Source: Shewanella sp. HN-41 (lineage in GTDB: Bacteria > Pseudomonadota > Gammaproteobacteria > Enterobacterales > Shewanellaceae). From it: DNA of 64,000 nucleotides. Positions 1 to 9,168 of the stretch are shown piece after piece (position 1 is the stretch's first letter; each line of letters starts with the position of its first letter). The notes under the pieces are model-generated. The model did no database searches. It saw nothing but the letters and a program-made list of their open reading frames with translations, and had not been told where the DNA came from. The stretch lies in NCBI RefSeq assembly GCF_000217915.1, contig NZ_AFOZ01000017.1, forward strand, positions 151,939 through 215,938. Direction: 5' to 3'. The translations under genes and the position numbers were made by a program.

Positions 1-565
1 TCGTTTACTCGAATGGATAATCCAAGACAGTGAGCGCTCTAGGGTGCTCCAGCTTGCCGCACAGTGCGCGGCAGCATATACCCTCCCGCAGTGGTGCCTT
101 GCTGCGGGTTTTGTCCGTAATCTGGTATGGGATCGCTTGCATGGTTTTGAGTCGAGCCCACTAAACGATATTGATCTCATTTACTATTGCCCGCTAGACA
201 CTCGTCCTGAACGGGATAGGGCAATTGAAGCCTATCTATACCGGCTAGCGCCTGAGTTGCCTTGGTCGGTAAAAAATCAGGCTCGGATGCATCTTAAAAA
301 TCGTGATGCTCCCTATATTTCCTGTCTTGACGCTATGGCCCATTGGCCCGAGTTAGAAACCGCAGTGGGTATTTGTTACTCACCCAATGGACTGACGTGC
401 GCTGACAGTATTAAATCTCCCTATATGCTTATCACTCCCTTCGGCTTGCAATCACTCTTTGCACTGAAATTAAGCCCTAATCCCCGCAGGGCATTAGCAG
501 TATGCCAGCGAAGGATCGCCGCTAAAGGCTGGCTTAGTCGATATCCTCTCCTCTGCCTCGCATAA
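1..565 (+). CDS. Nucleotidyltransferase family protein (DUF925/NTP_transf_6 type), 5' end outside window
   Basis: The frame is open from the first base of the window, so the gene starts upstream; a GTG at 44 is only an internal candidate. The visible part has the hallmarks of the small DUF925 (NTP_transf_6) nucleotidyltransferase-fold family: a GFVRNLVWDRLHG stretch followed by the acidic LNDIDLIYY motif, whose two Asp residues would bind metal. The rest matches the family pattern with a conserved KNQARMH segment and a C-terminal helical region. The substrate is not known for this family. It runs in the same direction as ompW but is separated from it by about 350 bases, so it is probably an independent unit. 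Confidence 0.8.
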   Translation, partial: RLLEWIIQDSERSRVLQLAAQCAAAYTLPQWCLAAGFVRNLVWDRLHGFESSPLNDIDLIYYCPLDTRPERDRAIEAYLYRLAPELPWSVKNQARMHLKNRDAPYISCLDAMAHWPELETAVGICYSPNGLTCADSIKSPYMLITPFGLQSLFALKLSPNPRRALAVCQRRIAAKGWLSRYPLLCLA

Positions 566-920
566 CGATGTTCTGTTGGTCACATTTTCATCTGCATGGG
601 TTCTTCACGGGTAAAATACCACCGCGATTTTGAACATAGCTGTGTAGCTTAAATGTTAAATCGTTTTTATGGCACTACCCATATCGAGGAGGTTTAGTGG
701 TGGCTAATTAAAGTGCTGGTTCACAAAAAATGAACCTGTATTATCAATAAATGTTCACATTGCGTGATCAAGATCCCATGTATCATACCTAAAAATAAGT
801 ACAACGGCGCACCTTTGATTTGGATCAATAAAGCAGTCGCGTTTCTCTGGCAGTGTAGGCCTCAATTGTTAAGGATGTAATACAAAACAAAAACCTATGT
901 TGTACATATGGAGTATGATG
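566..920. other. Intergenic region upstream of ompW
   Basis: No coding sequence is seen. The right half carries the FNR-type palindrome described separately and the ompW leader. The left half is AT-rich with no clear hairpin. Confidence 0.5.
815..828. promoter_or_regulatory. FNR/EtrA-type binding site upstream of ompW
   Basis: TTGAT-TTGG-ATCAA is an exact match to the FNR consensus TTGAT-N4-ATCAA. Its centre lies about 100 bases before the ompW start, which leaves room for a promoter activated from the -41.5 position. The Shewanella FNR homologue is EtrA. Regulation is inferred from the site; ompW in relatives is known to respond to oxygen limitation. Confidence 0.8.
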
Positions 921-1565
921 ATGAATAAAACGACTGTTTCAACACTGATCGCTGCCACCCTTTTAGCCGCTGGTTTTACTGCTTCTGTATCGGCTCACCA
1001 AGCAGGCGATATTATCGTTCGTGCAGGTGCTGTTGTTGTTGCGCCGAATGAATCAAGTGATGATGTAGCGGGTAACGGCGAGTTCCAAATTAGCAATAAC
1101 ACTCAATTGGGTTTGAACTTTGGTTATATGCTGACCGATAACTTTGGGGTCGAGTTATTAGCGGCTACACCATTCAGCCATGACGTTTCTTTAAAAGGTG
1201 TAGGTAAGATTGCCGAAACCAAACAGTTACCACCCACCTTAGTGGCTCAATATTACTTTGGTGATGCTCAGTCTAAATTACGTCCATATGTGGGCGTTGG
1301 TGTGAACTACACTAACTTCTTCGACAATGAATTTACCAATGATTTGAATGGTGCGTTAACTGATTTAAGCATGAGCACTTCTTGGGGCTTAGCAGCTCAG
1401 GTCGGTTTAGATTACCAAGTGAGTAAAAACTGGTTAGTGAACGCTTCTGTGTGGTATGCACAAATTAGCAGTGATGTGAAGTTTAAATTAGCGGGCGACA
1501 CTGTGGTAATCGATACAGATATAAACCCATGGGTTTATATGGTCAGCGTAGGTTACACTTTCTAA
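921..1565 (+). CDS. ompW: OmpW family outer membrane protein
   Basis: OmpW forms an eight-stranded outer-membrane beta-barrel with a hydrophobic channel. The third of three consecutive in-frame ATGs (915, 918, 921) is chosen because GGAG at 910-913 sits 7 bases before it. From there a 25-residue Sec signal ends SVSA before HQAGDIIVRAG, the typical mature OmpW start. The 214-residue length, alternating beta pattern, GVGVNYTNF segment and C-terminal VSVGYTF with terminal Phe (BAM recognition) are all normal for the family. The gene is monocistronic: a strong terminator follows within 20 bases, and a perfect FNR-type site lies upstream, consistent with anaerobic induction. Confidence 0.95.
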   Translation: MNKTTVSTLIAATLLAAGFTASVSAHQAGDIIVRAGAVVVAPNESSDDVAGNGEFQISNNTQLGLNFGYMLTDNFGVELLAATPFSHDVSLKGVGKIAETKQLPPTLVAQYYFGDAQSKLRPYVGVGVNYTNFFDNEFTNDLNGALTDLSMSTSWGLAAQVGLDYQVSKNWLVNASVWYAQISSDVKFKLAGDTVVIDTDINPWVYMVSVGYTF

Positions 1566-1585
1566 TCTACGGATCAGATAAGCGT

Positions 1586-1611
1586 AAAAAAGGAGCCTTA
1601 GGCTCCTTTTT
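1586..1611 (+). terminator. Rho-independent terminator after ompW
   Basis: Stem AGGAGCC / GGCTCCT with a TTA loop, flanked by A-run and T-run. It can work in both directions and so also serves the convergent SDR gene. Confidence 0.9.
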
Positions 1612-1659
1612 CGTTTCTGCATTTTTTATCGCGCCATGTTCCATTCAAGCTAAGTCAGT

Positions 1660-2403
1660 TTAGTGCTTTGGCTTTTTAGCCTTCCAGTGGCGGGTGTTAT
1701 AGATAAATTCCGGTAATAGCTTAGTGAGCCAAGCCACTAGGCGCCAGCGTTTGGTCACATAGACGCGGCGTTTACCTTGTTTCATCGCCTTGATGATTTG
1801 CGCCGCAACCTGTGGCAATGGCGCAAGCCACATCGCACTTTGCTGCATCGCGGCTTTATCGAGCAAACCTAATTGGATATCGGTAATCGTAATAGGCAAC
1901 TTAAGACGCTGGGCATGCATACTTAAGCCCTCAAGGTAATTTTGCCCAAAGGCCTTTGAGGCATGATAGGCCACACTCGGGCCGCCGCGTAAACCCGCAA
2001 TCGAATTGATTGCCGCCAGTTGCCCGTAACCTTGCTCGCGAAATAGTCTAAAAGCCGTATTGCAGATAGCAGCAAAACCTCGCACATTAACGTCGATAAT
2101 ATCCTGCTCCGGCAGCCAAGGCAGCTCGGGGTCGTAGCTATTAAGGCCAGTATTGACTAAGACTAAATGAGCGCCACCTAGGCTATGCCAAACGGTTTCA
2201 AGTTGCTTGATAATGGCTTGAGGCTGGTCTATCTGCAGTGCAAATACTTGTACTTTTGTCGGTAATGCTGAGGCAAACTCCCTTAGCGATTCTGGATCTT
2301 GAGCAAATAAGGCTAATTCAACCTGTTGATCTGCCAGTTGCTTTGCAAGTTCACGGCTTAAATGTGAGCTAGCGCCCACAATTATCGCAGTTGCTTGGGT
2401 CAT
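1660..2403 (-). CDS. SDR family oxidoreductase with degenerate nucleotide-binding loop
   Basis: A 247-residue short-chain dehydrogenase/reductase. The catalytic Ser (in NSIAGL) and the YHASK form of YxxxK are intact. The cofactor loop is odd: the usual GASSGIG reads GASSHLS, so two of three glycines are replaced, and the NNAG motif reads NTGL. The C-terminus ends with a basic tail (KAKKPKH) after a hydrophobic patch, as in SDRs that act on lipids or at the membrane. The substrate is unknown. It converges on ompW and is divergent from the lipoprotein gene; its ATG at 2403 is 118 bases from that gene's likely start. Confidence 0.8.
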   Translation of the reverse strand: MTQATAIIVGASSHLSRELAKQLADQQVELALFAQDPESLREFASALPTKVQVFALQIDQPQAIIKQLETVWHSLGGAHLVLVNTGLNSYDPELPWLPEQDIIDVNVRGFAAICNTAFRLFREQGYGQLAAINSIAGLRGGPSVAYHASKAFGQNYLEGLSMHAQRLKLPITITDIQLGLLDKAAMQQSAMWLAPLPQVAAQIIKAMKQGKRRVYVTKRWRLVAWLTKLLPEFIYNTRHWKAKKPKH

Positions 2404-2520
2404 AGGTTTTTCGGCAACGAAATGGTGGCTTATGATAGGAAGATATGTTCAGCAAGACAAGATTTATAGCATAGACATATGGACATCCAGAAGTCTTTAT
2501 GTATGATTAGGAGAAACAAA

Positions 2521-2955
2521 ATGAGTCAATGGTTAAACTTGAGTGTGCTGATCTCTGTGGTGCAAAAATTTACCACAATCGCATTAATCGCCGTAGCGGG
2601 TCTGTTGGCAGGCTGTGCAACCCCCAATGCGGTGGTCGAGATCAAAGGCGAGGCCATGTACCGCGAGCGAATTGCGTTACCCAGCGAAGCCAAACTTATC
2701 GTTCAGCTACTCGATGTGTCTAAAATGGATGTGCCAGCCGTCGTGATGGCGGAACGTGTGGCTCAAGGGGCGCAAACCCCAACACAGTTTAGTTTTACTA
2801 TGGGGCGGGATCAGTTTGAAACTGGGCATACCTATGCCGTAGGTGCAAGGATAATGCTCGGTGATAAGTTATTGTTTATTAATACTCAAGCCTATCACAT
2901 TGATCTCAACGCCACTGAGCCAATGATGATACTGCTAGAGAAAATCGGTGGCTAG
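2521..2955 (+). CDS. YbaY-like lipoprotein
   Basis: The ATG at 2521 is preferred over the upstream in-frame one at 2479 because AGGAG lies just before it. The protein starts with a short hydrophobic signal ending in the lipobox LLAGC, so it should be a lipoprotein of about 120 mature residues. The rest (GEAMYRERIALPSEAKLIVQL, then LDVS and a beta-rich C-terminus) matches the YbaY/YscW-like domain seen in envelope lipoproteins of unknown function. It lies 68 bases before metA on the same strand, but no functional link is obvious. Confidence 0.75.
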   Translation: MSQWLNLSVLISVVQKFTTIALIAVAGLLAGCATPNAVVEIKGEAMYRERIALPSEAKLIVQLLDVSKMDVPAVVMAERVAQGAQTPTQFSFTMGRDQFETGHTYAVGARIMLGDKLLFINTQAYHIDLNATEPMMILLEKIGG

Positions 2956-3023
2956 TTAGCGCTCAGAAGTGAGCTGACATACGCGCCGAACCCGTTGGTA
3001 TTTACGAGCAAAAGAGGCGCGGT

Positions 3024-3965
3024 ATGCCGGTTAAAATTCCAGATCATCTGCCCGCGGCAGGGGTTTTAGAGTCAGAAAATATTTTCGTGATGTCCGAAAC
3101 GCGGGCGGCGAATCAGGATATCAGGCCGATGAAGGTGCTGATCCTGAACCTTATGCCCAATAAAATCGAGACAGAAACCCAGCTGTTGCGTTTACTCGGT
3201 AACACGCCGCTGCAGGTGGATGTGGACCTATTGCGCATTCACGATAAAGAATCCAAACACACCCCCATAGATCATATGAATACCTTCTACCGTGACTTTG
3301 AGGATGTGCGCCACAAAAACTACGATGGCCTGATCATTACAGGGGCGCCGCTGGGGCAAATCGATTTTGAAGATGTGGTCTATTGGGACCATATTCGTGA
3401 AATTATCGATTGGTCCCAGGCCCATGTCACCTCAGTGCTGTTTTTATGTTGGGCGGCCCATGCGGGGTTATATCATCTCTATGGTTTACATCGAAAAATA
3501 CTGCAGCAAAAGCGCTCTGGTGTGTTCGTGCACCGTCGCACTTGCCAGCATTTCCCGTTGCTACGTGGTTTTGACGATGAATTTTTTGCACCCCATTCCC
3601 GTTTTGCCGAAATGGACCTAGAAGAAATTAGACAACATCCACAGTTGCAAGTGCTTGCCGAATCCGCTGAGGCGGGGGCCTATCTGGTGCTCAGCCGTAA
3701 TAATCGCAACTTGTTTGTGATGGGTCATCCTGAATATCAAAAATCGACCTTAAATGATGAATACCACAGGGATTTGGCCCAGGGCTTAAATCCGAATGTG
3801 CCACAAAATTACTATCGTAATAACGACCCTGAAGCCGAAGCGATTGCCCGCTGGCACAGCCACGGTAGCCTGCTGGTCAGTAACTGGCTCAATTATTACG
3901 TTTACCAGTTAACCCCCTACGATTTAAGTGATATGACGGCGATGACACCGTGGGAGTCGCGTTAA
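3024..3965 (+). CDS. metA: Homoserine O-succinyltransferase
   Basis: First committed step of methionine synthesis: transfer of succinyl (or acetyl) from CoA to L-homoserine. The 313-residue length is typical. The nucleophile Cys142 lies in [16 protein letters not shown], and the MGHPEYQ segment supplies the conserved His and Glu of the MetA triad near residues 235-237. The start ATG follows an AGAGG ribosome site. I saw no clear MetJ box array in the 68 bases upstream. The enzyme is cytoplasmic. The acyl donor cannot be settled by eye. Confidence 0.97.
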   Translation: MPVKIPDHLPAAGVLESENIFVMSETRAANQDIRPMKVLILNLMPNKIETETQLLRLLGNTPLQVDVDLLRIHDKESKHTPIDHMNTFYRDFEDVRHKNYDGLIITGAPLGQIDFEDVVYWDHIREIIDWSQAHVTSVLFLCWAAHAGLYHLYGLHRKILQQKRSGVFVHRRTCQHFPLLRGFDDEFFAPHSRFAEMDLEEIRQHPQLQVLAESAEAGAYLVLSRNNRNLFVMGHPEYQKSTLNDEYHRDLAQGLNPNVPQNYYRNNDPEAEAIARWHSHGSLLVSNWLNYYVYQLTPYDLSDMTAMTPWESR

Positions 3966-4156
3966 CTCATTGTTTAAACATTTCTTTTTATGAGTTCACA
4001 TGGATGTGACTTAAGGTAGTACTCAAAGGTATGTAATTTATATATCCCTTAGATCCAACTTTCCACGCTTAACACCTCCTAATCCCCACTTTGCTGTAAA
4101 TCCTTGCTGACATTTCCACCCGAGAAAATCTGCACATTAGACCAAGGAATACTTGC

Positions 4157-4172
4157 TTTACGTTCGCGTAAA
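4157..4172. promoter_or_regulatory. LiuR-type operator of the ivd operon
   Basis: TTTACG-TTCG-CGTAAA is a perfect inverted repeat with a 4-base centre, 82 bases before the ivdA ATG. It matches the LiuR motif (MerR-family regulator of branched-chain amino acid degradation in Shewanella and relatives) as I recall it. The rest of the 289-base gap between metA and ivdA shows no gene. Confidence 0.75.
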
Positions 4173-4254
4173 CGTCAGAGTGGTTTTAATGTCGATTTTT
4201 TTAACGTCCCGAGACTAGCACTAGGCTTAGTGGTCAATTTAGGTTGGAGTTTCC

Positions 4255-5445
4255 ATGAGTACTGAACAGTTACATCAAGATATCGTTATCGTTGCTGCTA
4301 AACGCACCCCTATGGGGGGATTTCAGGGATGTTTATCATCCGTTGCATCGCCAATCTTAGCCGCGACAGCGATTAAAGGCTTGTTAGCCGATACCCAATT
4401 GGCGGGTGAACATATCGATGAAGTCTTGATGGGCTGCGTATTACCCGCAGGCTTAGGTCAAGCGCCAGCGCGCCAGGCAACTTTAGGCGCTGGATTGCCC
4501 TTATCTGTTGGGGCGACCACAGTGAACAAGGTCTGTGGTTCAGGCATGAAGACGGTCATGTTAGCCCACGATTTGATCAAAGCGGGCAGTGCAAAAGTGG
4601 TGATCGCTGGCGGCATGGAAAGCATGAGCCAAGCACCGTATCTCTTGGATAAAGCGCGTAGCGGCATGCGTATGGGTCACGGCAAAATGCTCGACCATAT
4701 GTTCTTAGACGGTCTTGAAGATGCCTACACGGGTGGCGCCATGGGGACTTTTGCCCAGAAAACCGCCGATGAATACGGTATTACCCGCGAGCAGATGGAC
4801 GCTTTTGCCCTCAGCTCGCTCGAAAAGGCCAACGCCGCGATTAACTCGGGTGCCTTTAAAGCCGAAATCACTCCCGTTACGGTCAGCGACCGCCGTGGTG
4901 ATGTGACTATCGATACCGACGAGCAACCCGGTAATGCCCGCCCTGAAAAAATTCCCACGCTGCGTCCAGCCTTTACTAAAGATGGCACTATCACGGCGGC
5001 AAACTCGAGCTCTATTTCCGATGGTGCTGCGGCATTAATGCTGACTTCACGTGCTGAAGCTGACCGTTTAGGCTTAACCGTGTTAGCCACCATCAAAGGC
5101 CACACCACCCATGCCCAAGCTCCTTCGCTATTTACCACTGCTCCTGTTGGCGCTATGGCGAAATTGCTGGCTAATGTCGGTTGGTCAACGGATGAAGTGG
5201 ATCTGTTTGAGATCAACGAAGCCTTCGCTATGGTGACTATGCTTGCCGTGTCTGAACTGGGTTTAGATATCGCTAAGGTTAACGTTAATGGCGGTGCCTG
5301 CGCCTTAGGTCATCCTATTGGCTGCTCGGGTTCACGTTTGTTGGTGACCCTAATTCATGCATTAAAAGCCCGCGGACTTAAGCGTGGCGTCGCCTCGCTG
5401 TGTATCGGCGGTGGTGAAGCGACGGCGATGGCTATCGAGGTTTAA
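4255..5445 (+). CDS. ivdA: Acetyl-CoA acyltransferase (thiolase) of isoleucine/valine degradation
   Basis: A 396-residue thiolase that would cleave 2-methylacetoacetyl-CoA to propionyl-CoA and acetyl-CoA. The nucleophilic Cys is in NKVCGSGMK (near residue 94), the His in GGACALGHPIGCSGSR, and the second Cys in CIGGGEATAM, giving the complete thiolase catalytic set. First gene of a seven-gene operon on the plus strand, behind a LiuR-type palindrome. A GGTTGGAG-like ribosome site precedes the ATG. Sequence alone does not separate biosynthetic from degradative thiolases; the operon context assigns the role. Confidence 0.92.
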   Translation: MSTEQLHQDIVIVAAKRTPMGGFQGCLSSVASPILAATAIKGLLADTQLAGEHIDEVLMGCVLPAGLGQAPARQATLGAGLPLSVGATTVNKVCGSGMKTVMLAHDLIKAGSAKVVIAGGMESMSQAPYLLDKARSGMRMGHGKMLDHMFLDGLEDAYTGGAMGTFAQKTADEYGITREQMDAFALSSLEKANAAINSGAFKAEITPVTVSDRRGDVTIDTDEQPGNARPEKIPTLRPAFTKDGTITAANSSSISDGAAALMLTSRAEADRLGLTVLATIKGHTTHAQAPSLFTTAPVGAMAKLLANVGWSTDEVDLFEINEAFAMVTMLAVSELGLDIAKVNVNGGACALGHPIGCSGSRLLVTLIHALKARGLKRGVASLCIGGGEATAMAIEV

Positions 5446-5576
5446 TCGCTAAGGTTTTAGTTAAATCAACAAGGCTTAAATCAACAAGACGGGCTAGCAA
5501 GGGCAATCACTTCCCTCGAGGATAATCATAATATCGCACCGCTAGCCTATCACTCTACAAGGAAAAGGATTGCAAC

Positions 5577-7075
5577 ATGACCACACAAGTAAAGCATTAC
5601 ATTGACGGCGAGTTTATCCAAGGTACTGGTACATCACAGATTATTGTCACCAACCCCGCGAATAATTCGCCGATTGCCGTGATTAATGCCGCCACTAGCG
5701 ACGAAGTCCACGCCGCGATTGCCAGCGCCAAACTCGCCTTTAAAACCTGGAAAGAAGTGCCCGTATCTGAACGTGCACGTGTCATGTTGCGTTATCAACA
5801 TCTGCTAAAAGAACATCACGATGAACTAGCGACCATTCTTGCAAAGGAACCGGTAAAACCTTCGAAGATGCCAAGGGCGATGTATGGCGCGGTATCGAAG
5901 TCGCTGAACACGCCTGTAACGTGGCGTCATTATTGATGGGCGAAACCGTTGAGAACGTCGCGCGTTCAATCGACACTTACAGCTACACTCAACCTCTGGG
6001 TGTGTGTGCCGGTATTACGCCATTTAACTTCCCTGCGATGATCCCATTATGGATGTTCCCACTGGCGATTGCCTGCGGTAACACCTTTATTTTAAAGCCT
6101 TCAGAACAAGATCCTATGACGCCGCAGCGTTTGGTTGAGTTGTTTGTTGAGGCCGGAGCCCCTAAGGGCGTGTTGCAATTAGTGCATGGTGATAAAACTG
6201 CCGTGGATATTCTGCTGGCCGATCCTGCGATTAAAGCAATTTCCTTCGTCGGCTCAGTAGCTGTGGGCCAATATATCTATAAAACCGGTACCGATAACTT
6301 AAAGCGCGTACAAGCCTTTGCGGGCGCGAAAAACCACTGCGTGATTATGCCTGATGCGAATAAACAGCAAGTGATCAATAACTTAGTTGGTGCATCTGTG
6401 GGTGCAGCAGGGCAGCGCTGTATGGCGATTTCGGTGGCCGTGTTTGTGGGTGCCGCGAAAGAATGGATCCCAGAGTTAAAAGAAGCCTTAGCCAAAGTTC
6501 GCCCAGGTTTATGGGACGATAAGGCAGCGGGTTATGGTCCGGTTATCAGCCCTGCGGCCAAGGCGCGGGTGCTTAAACTTATCGCCCAAGGTAAAGCCGA
6601 AGGCGCCGAGTGTTTACTCGACGGCAGCGATTTTACCGTGGAAGGTTACGAGTCCGGCAACTGGATTGGCCCAACCATGTTCGATAAAGTCACCACCGAC
6701 ATGAGCATCTATAAGGAAGAAATCTTCGGCCCAGTACTGTGCTGCATGGAATCTGATTCATTAGAAGCGGCTATCGAGTTAGTCAACGCTAGCCCTTACG
6801 GTAATGGCACATCTATCTTTACCGCCAGCGGCGCGGCAGCCCGTAAATATCAACACGAAATCGAAGTTGGCCAAGTCGGGATTAACGTGCCTATTCCTGT
6901 GCCATTGCCTTTCTTCTCCTTCACGGGTTGGAAGGGCAGTTTCTACGGTGATCAACATGCCTACGGTAAGCAAGCTGTACGTTTCTATACCGAGACTAAG
7001 ACCATCACTTCCCGTTGGTTCGAGTCCGATATTGCCGTGGCCTCAACGCCAAATATGAGCATTAACCTACGCTAA
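5577..7075 (+). pseudogene. mmsA: Methylmalonate-semialdehyde dehydrogenase (acylating), frameshifted
   Basis: NAD- and CoA-dependent conversion of (methyl)malonate semialdehyde to propionyl-CoA or acetyl-CoA. The gene is split. The first frame (from 5577) is normal up to ILAKE at 5841-5849 and then runs out of family similarity. The correct [15 protein letters not shown] sequence resumes in another frame from base 5849, where ACC overlaps the last A of GAA. One A is missing from GAAACC. Adding it back gives a 499-residue protein, the usual MmsA length. Catalytic Cys is in [12 protein letters not shown], and the substrate-loop [15 protein letters not shown] is intact. Either a recent loss-of-function mutation or a base error in the assembly; everything downstream of the break is well conserved. 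Confidence 0.93.
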
Positions 7076-7097
7076 GCTCGGTGATTGCCCTAAAACA

Positions 7098-7115
7098 CGG
7101 CGCCCTTAGGCGCCG
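7098..7115 (+). other. Intra-operon hairpin between mmsA and ivdC
   Basis: CGGCGCC-CTTA-GGCGCCG, a 7-bp GC stem with a 4-base loop and no T-run after it. More likely an mRNA stability or processing element, or a weak attenuator, than a terminator. Confidence 0.6.
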
Positions 7116-7164
7116 CCCTATGTTATTCAATAAAGAAGTGACCACAGAGTCATAGGAGAGCCAG

Positions 7165-8322
7165 ATGGATTTTAATTTCAACGATGACCAACGCCAATTT
7201 GCCGATCTGGCGCGCCAGTTTGCCGCGGAAGAGTTAACCCCGTTTGCCGCCAAGTGGGATGAAGAACATCATTTCCCCAAAGACGTGATCCAAAAAGCCG
7301 GTGAACTGGGTTTTTGCTCACTCTATTCGCCAGAATCCGAAGGCGGCATGGGCCTATCACGCCTCGATGCCTCGATTATTTTTGAAGAGCTTGCCAAGGG
7401 TTGCACCGCGACCACAGCCATGTTGACTATTCACAATATGGCCACTTGGATGGTGACAACGTGGGGGACAGAAACCTTACGTCAGACTTGGTCTGAGCCG
7501 TTAACCACAGGGCAGATGTTAGCGTCATACTGTTTAACTGAGCCGGGCGCGGGTTCGGACGCCGCATCACTGCAAACCAAAGCGGTGCGTGACGGCGATG
7601 AATATGTGATTTCGGGTTCGAAAATGTTTATCTCGGGCGCGGGTGCAACTGAATTACTGGTCGTGATGTGCCGCACAGGCCAAGCTGGACCTAAGGGGAT
7701 TTCAGCCATTGCGATTCCGGCGGATGCCGCTGGTGTTATCTACGGTAAGGCCGAAGATAAAATGGGCTGGAATGCCCAGCCAACTCGTCAAATCACCTTT
7801 GAAAACGTACGCGTGCCAGTGGCCAACTTGCTCGGTGAAGAAGGCCAAGGTTTTACCTTTGCAATGAAAGGCTTAGATGGCGGACGTATCAATATCGCTA
7901 CCTGTTCAGTGGGGACGGCGCAGGCAGCACTTGAGCGCGCCACTCAATATATGAATGAGCGGCAGCAATTTGGTAAGCCGCTGGCGGCATTCCAAGCGCT
8001 ACAATTTAAGCTTGCCGATATGGCAACTGAGTTAGTAGCGGCGCGACAAATGGTCCGTCTCGCAGCCTTTAAACTCGATAGCGGCGATCCTGAAGCTACC
8101 GCCTACTGTGCCATGGCGAAACGTTTTGCCACCGATGTGGGTTTTCAAGTCTGTGATGCGGCGCTGCAAATCCATGGTGGATATGGTTATATCAGAGAGT
8201 ACCCGCTGGAACGTCATTTCCGCGATGTGCGTGTACACCAGATTTTAGAAGGCACCAACGAAATTATGCGCTTAATTATCGCCCGTCGTTTGCTCGATGA
8301 AAATGCAGGACAAATCCTGTAA
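7165..8322 (+). CDS. ivdC: Acyl-CoA dehydrogenase (isobutyryl/2-methylbutyryl-CoA)
   Basis: FAD enzyme of 385 residues that would dehydrogenate isobutyryl-CoA or 2-methylbutyryl-CoA. Visible family signatures: YCLTEPGAGSDA (FAD/substrate site), MFISGAG, QFGKPLAAFQALQFKLADM, and near the C-terminus QIHGGYGYIREYPLERHFRDVRVHQILEGTNEIMR, with the catalytic Glu in LEGTNE. Middle of the ivd operon; AGGAGAG ribosome site before ATG. The precise acyl preference is taken from the operon, not from residues. Confidence 0.9.
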   Translation: MDFNFNDDQRQFADLARQFAAEELTPFAAKWDEEHHFPKDVIQKAGELGFCSLYSPESEGGMGLSRLDASIIFEELAKGCTATTAMLTIHNMATWMVTTWGTETLRQTWSEPLTTGQMLASYCLTEPGAGSDAASLQTKAVRDGDEYVISGSKMFISGAGATELLVVMCRTGQAGPKGISAIAIPADAAGVIYGKAEDKMGWNAQPTRQITFENVRVPVANLLGEEGQGFTFAMKGLDGGRINIATCSVGTAQAALERATQYMNERQQFGKPLAAFQALQFKLADMATELVAARQMVRLAAFKLDSGDPEATAYCAMAKRFATDVGFQVCDAALQIHGGYGYIREYPLERHFRDVRVHQILEGTNEIMRLIIARRLLDENAGQIL

Positions 8323-8394
8323 ATTTTCCCTTTCAATGGGGAAGTTAGGATTTGGCGATAACACATTGGCAAAAACATAAAGGAGTCGATAAAG

Positions 8395-9168
8395 ATGGAA
8401 TATTTAGTTGAACGTATCGAAGGCCATACGGCCATTCTGACGATGAATAATCCGCCAGCAAACACTTGGACCGCAGAGAGTTTGCAGGCGCTTAAAGCTA
8501 AAGTGCTTGAGCTGAATGCCAATAAAGAGATTTACGCCTTAGTACTCACAGGGCAAGGGCAAAAGTTCTTCTCCGCCGGTGCCGATTTAAAGCTGTTTGC
8601 CGACGGTGATAAAGGCAATGCGGCGACGATGGCAAAGCACTTTGGTGAAGCCTTTGAAACCTTAAGTCAATTTCGCGGTGTGTCGATTGCGGCGATCAAC
8701 GGCTACGCCATGGGCGGCGGCTTAGAAGTGGCACTCGCCTGTGATATCCGGATCGCCGAAATCCAAGCTGTGATGGCCTTACCCGAAGCAACCGTGGGTT
8801 TATTACCCTGCGCGGGCGGCACCCAGAATCTGACCGCATTAGTCGGTGAAGGTTGGGCTAAGCGGATGATTTTATGCGGCGAACGTATCGATGCGACTCA
8901 GGCATTGAATCTACGTTTAGTCGAAGAAGTGGTCGAAACTGGCGAAGCGCTCAATGCGGCCATTGCCCTTGCAGCGAAAGTGGCGAACCAAAGTCCGAGC
9001 AGCGTAACCGCCTGTAAAACCCTTATCCAAGCGGGCCGAACTATGGCGCGTAGCCAGGCATTGCCGATTGAGCGTGAATTATTTGTCGGACTATTTGATA
9101 CTGAAGATCAGGCCGAAGGCGTGAATGCGTTTTTGGGTAAACGTAAAGCTGATTGGAAGAACCGCTAA
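8395..9168 (+). CDS. ivdD: Enoyl-CoA hydratase
   Basis: A 257-residue crotonase-fold protein expected to hydrate methacrylyl-CoA or tiglyl-CoA. It has the oxyanion-hole segments FFSAGADLKLF and NGYAMGGGLEVALACDIRIA. One catalytic Glu lies in ALPEATVGLLP; the family's other Glu position falls in the GGGLEVAL helix. Overlaps the next gene by one base (TAATG), which implies translational coupling. GGAG ribosome site 8 bases before the ATG. Confidence 0.88.
   Translation: MEYLVERIEGHTAILTMNNPPANTWTAESLQALKAKVLELNANKEIYALVLTGQGQKFFSAGADLKLFADGDKGNAATMAKHFGEAFETLSQFRGVSIAAINGYAMGGGLEVALACDIRIAEIQAVMALPEATVGLLPCAGGTQNLTALVGEGWAKRMILCGERIDATQALNLRLVEEVVETGEALNAAIALAAKVANQSPSSVTACKTLIQAGRTMARSQALPIERELFVGLFDTEDQAEGVNAFLGKRKADWKNR

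Noticed and set aside
4725..5216. Minus-strand ORF of 163 residues inside ivdA
   Set aside because: Antisense to the clear thiolase gene, low-complexity Ser/Ala-rich, no ribosome site.
5841..5860. Programmed frameshift in mmsA
   Set aside because: No slippery heptamer or downstream structure; the gene family is never known to use recoding. A lost base is simpler.
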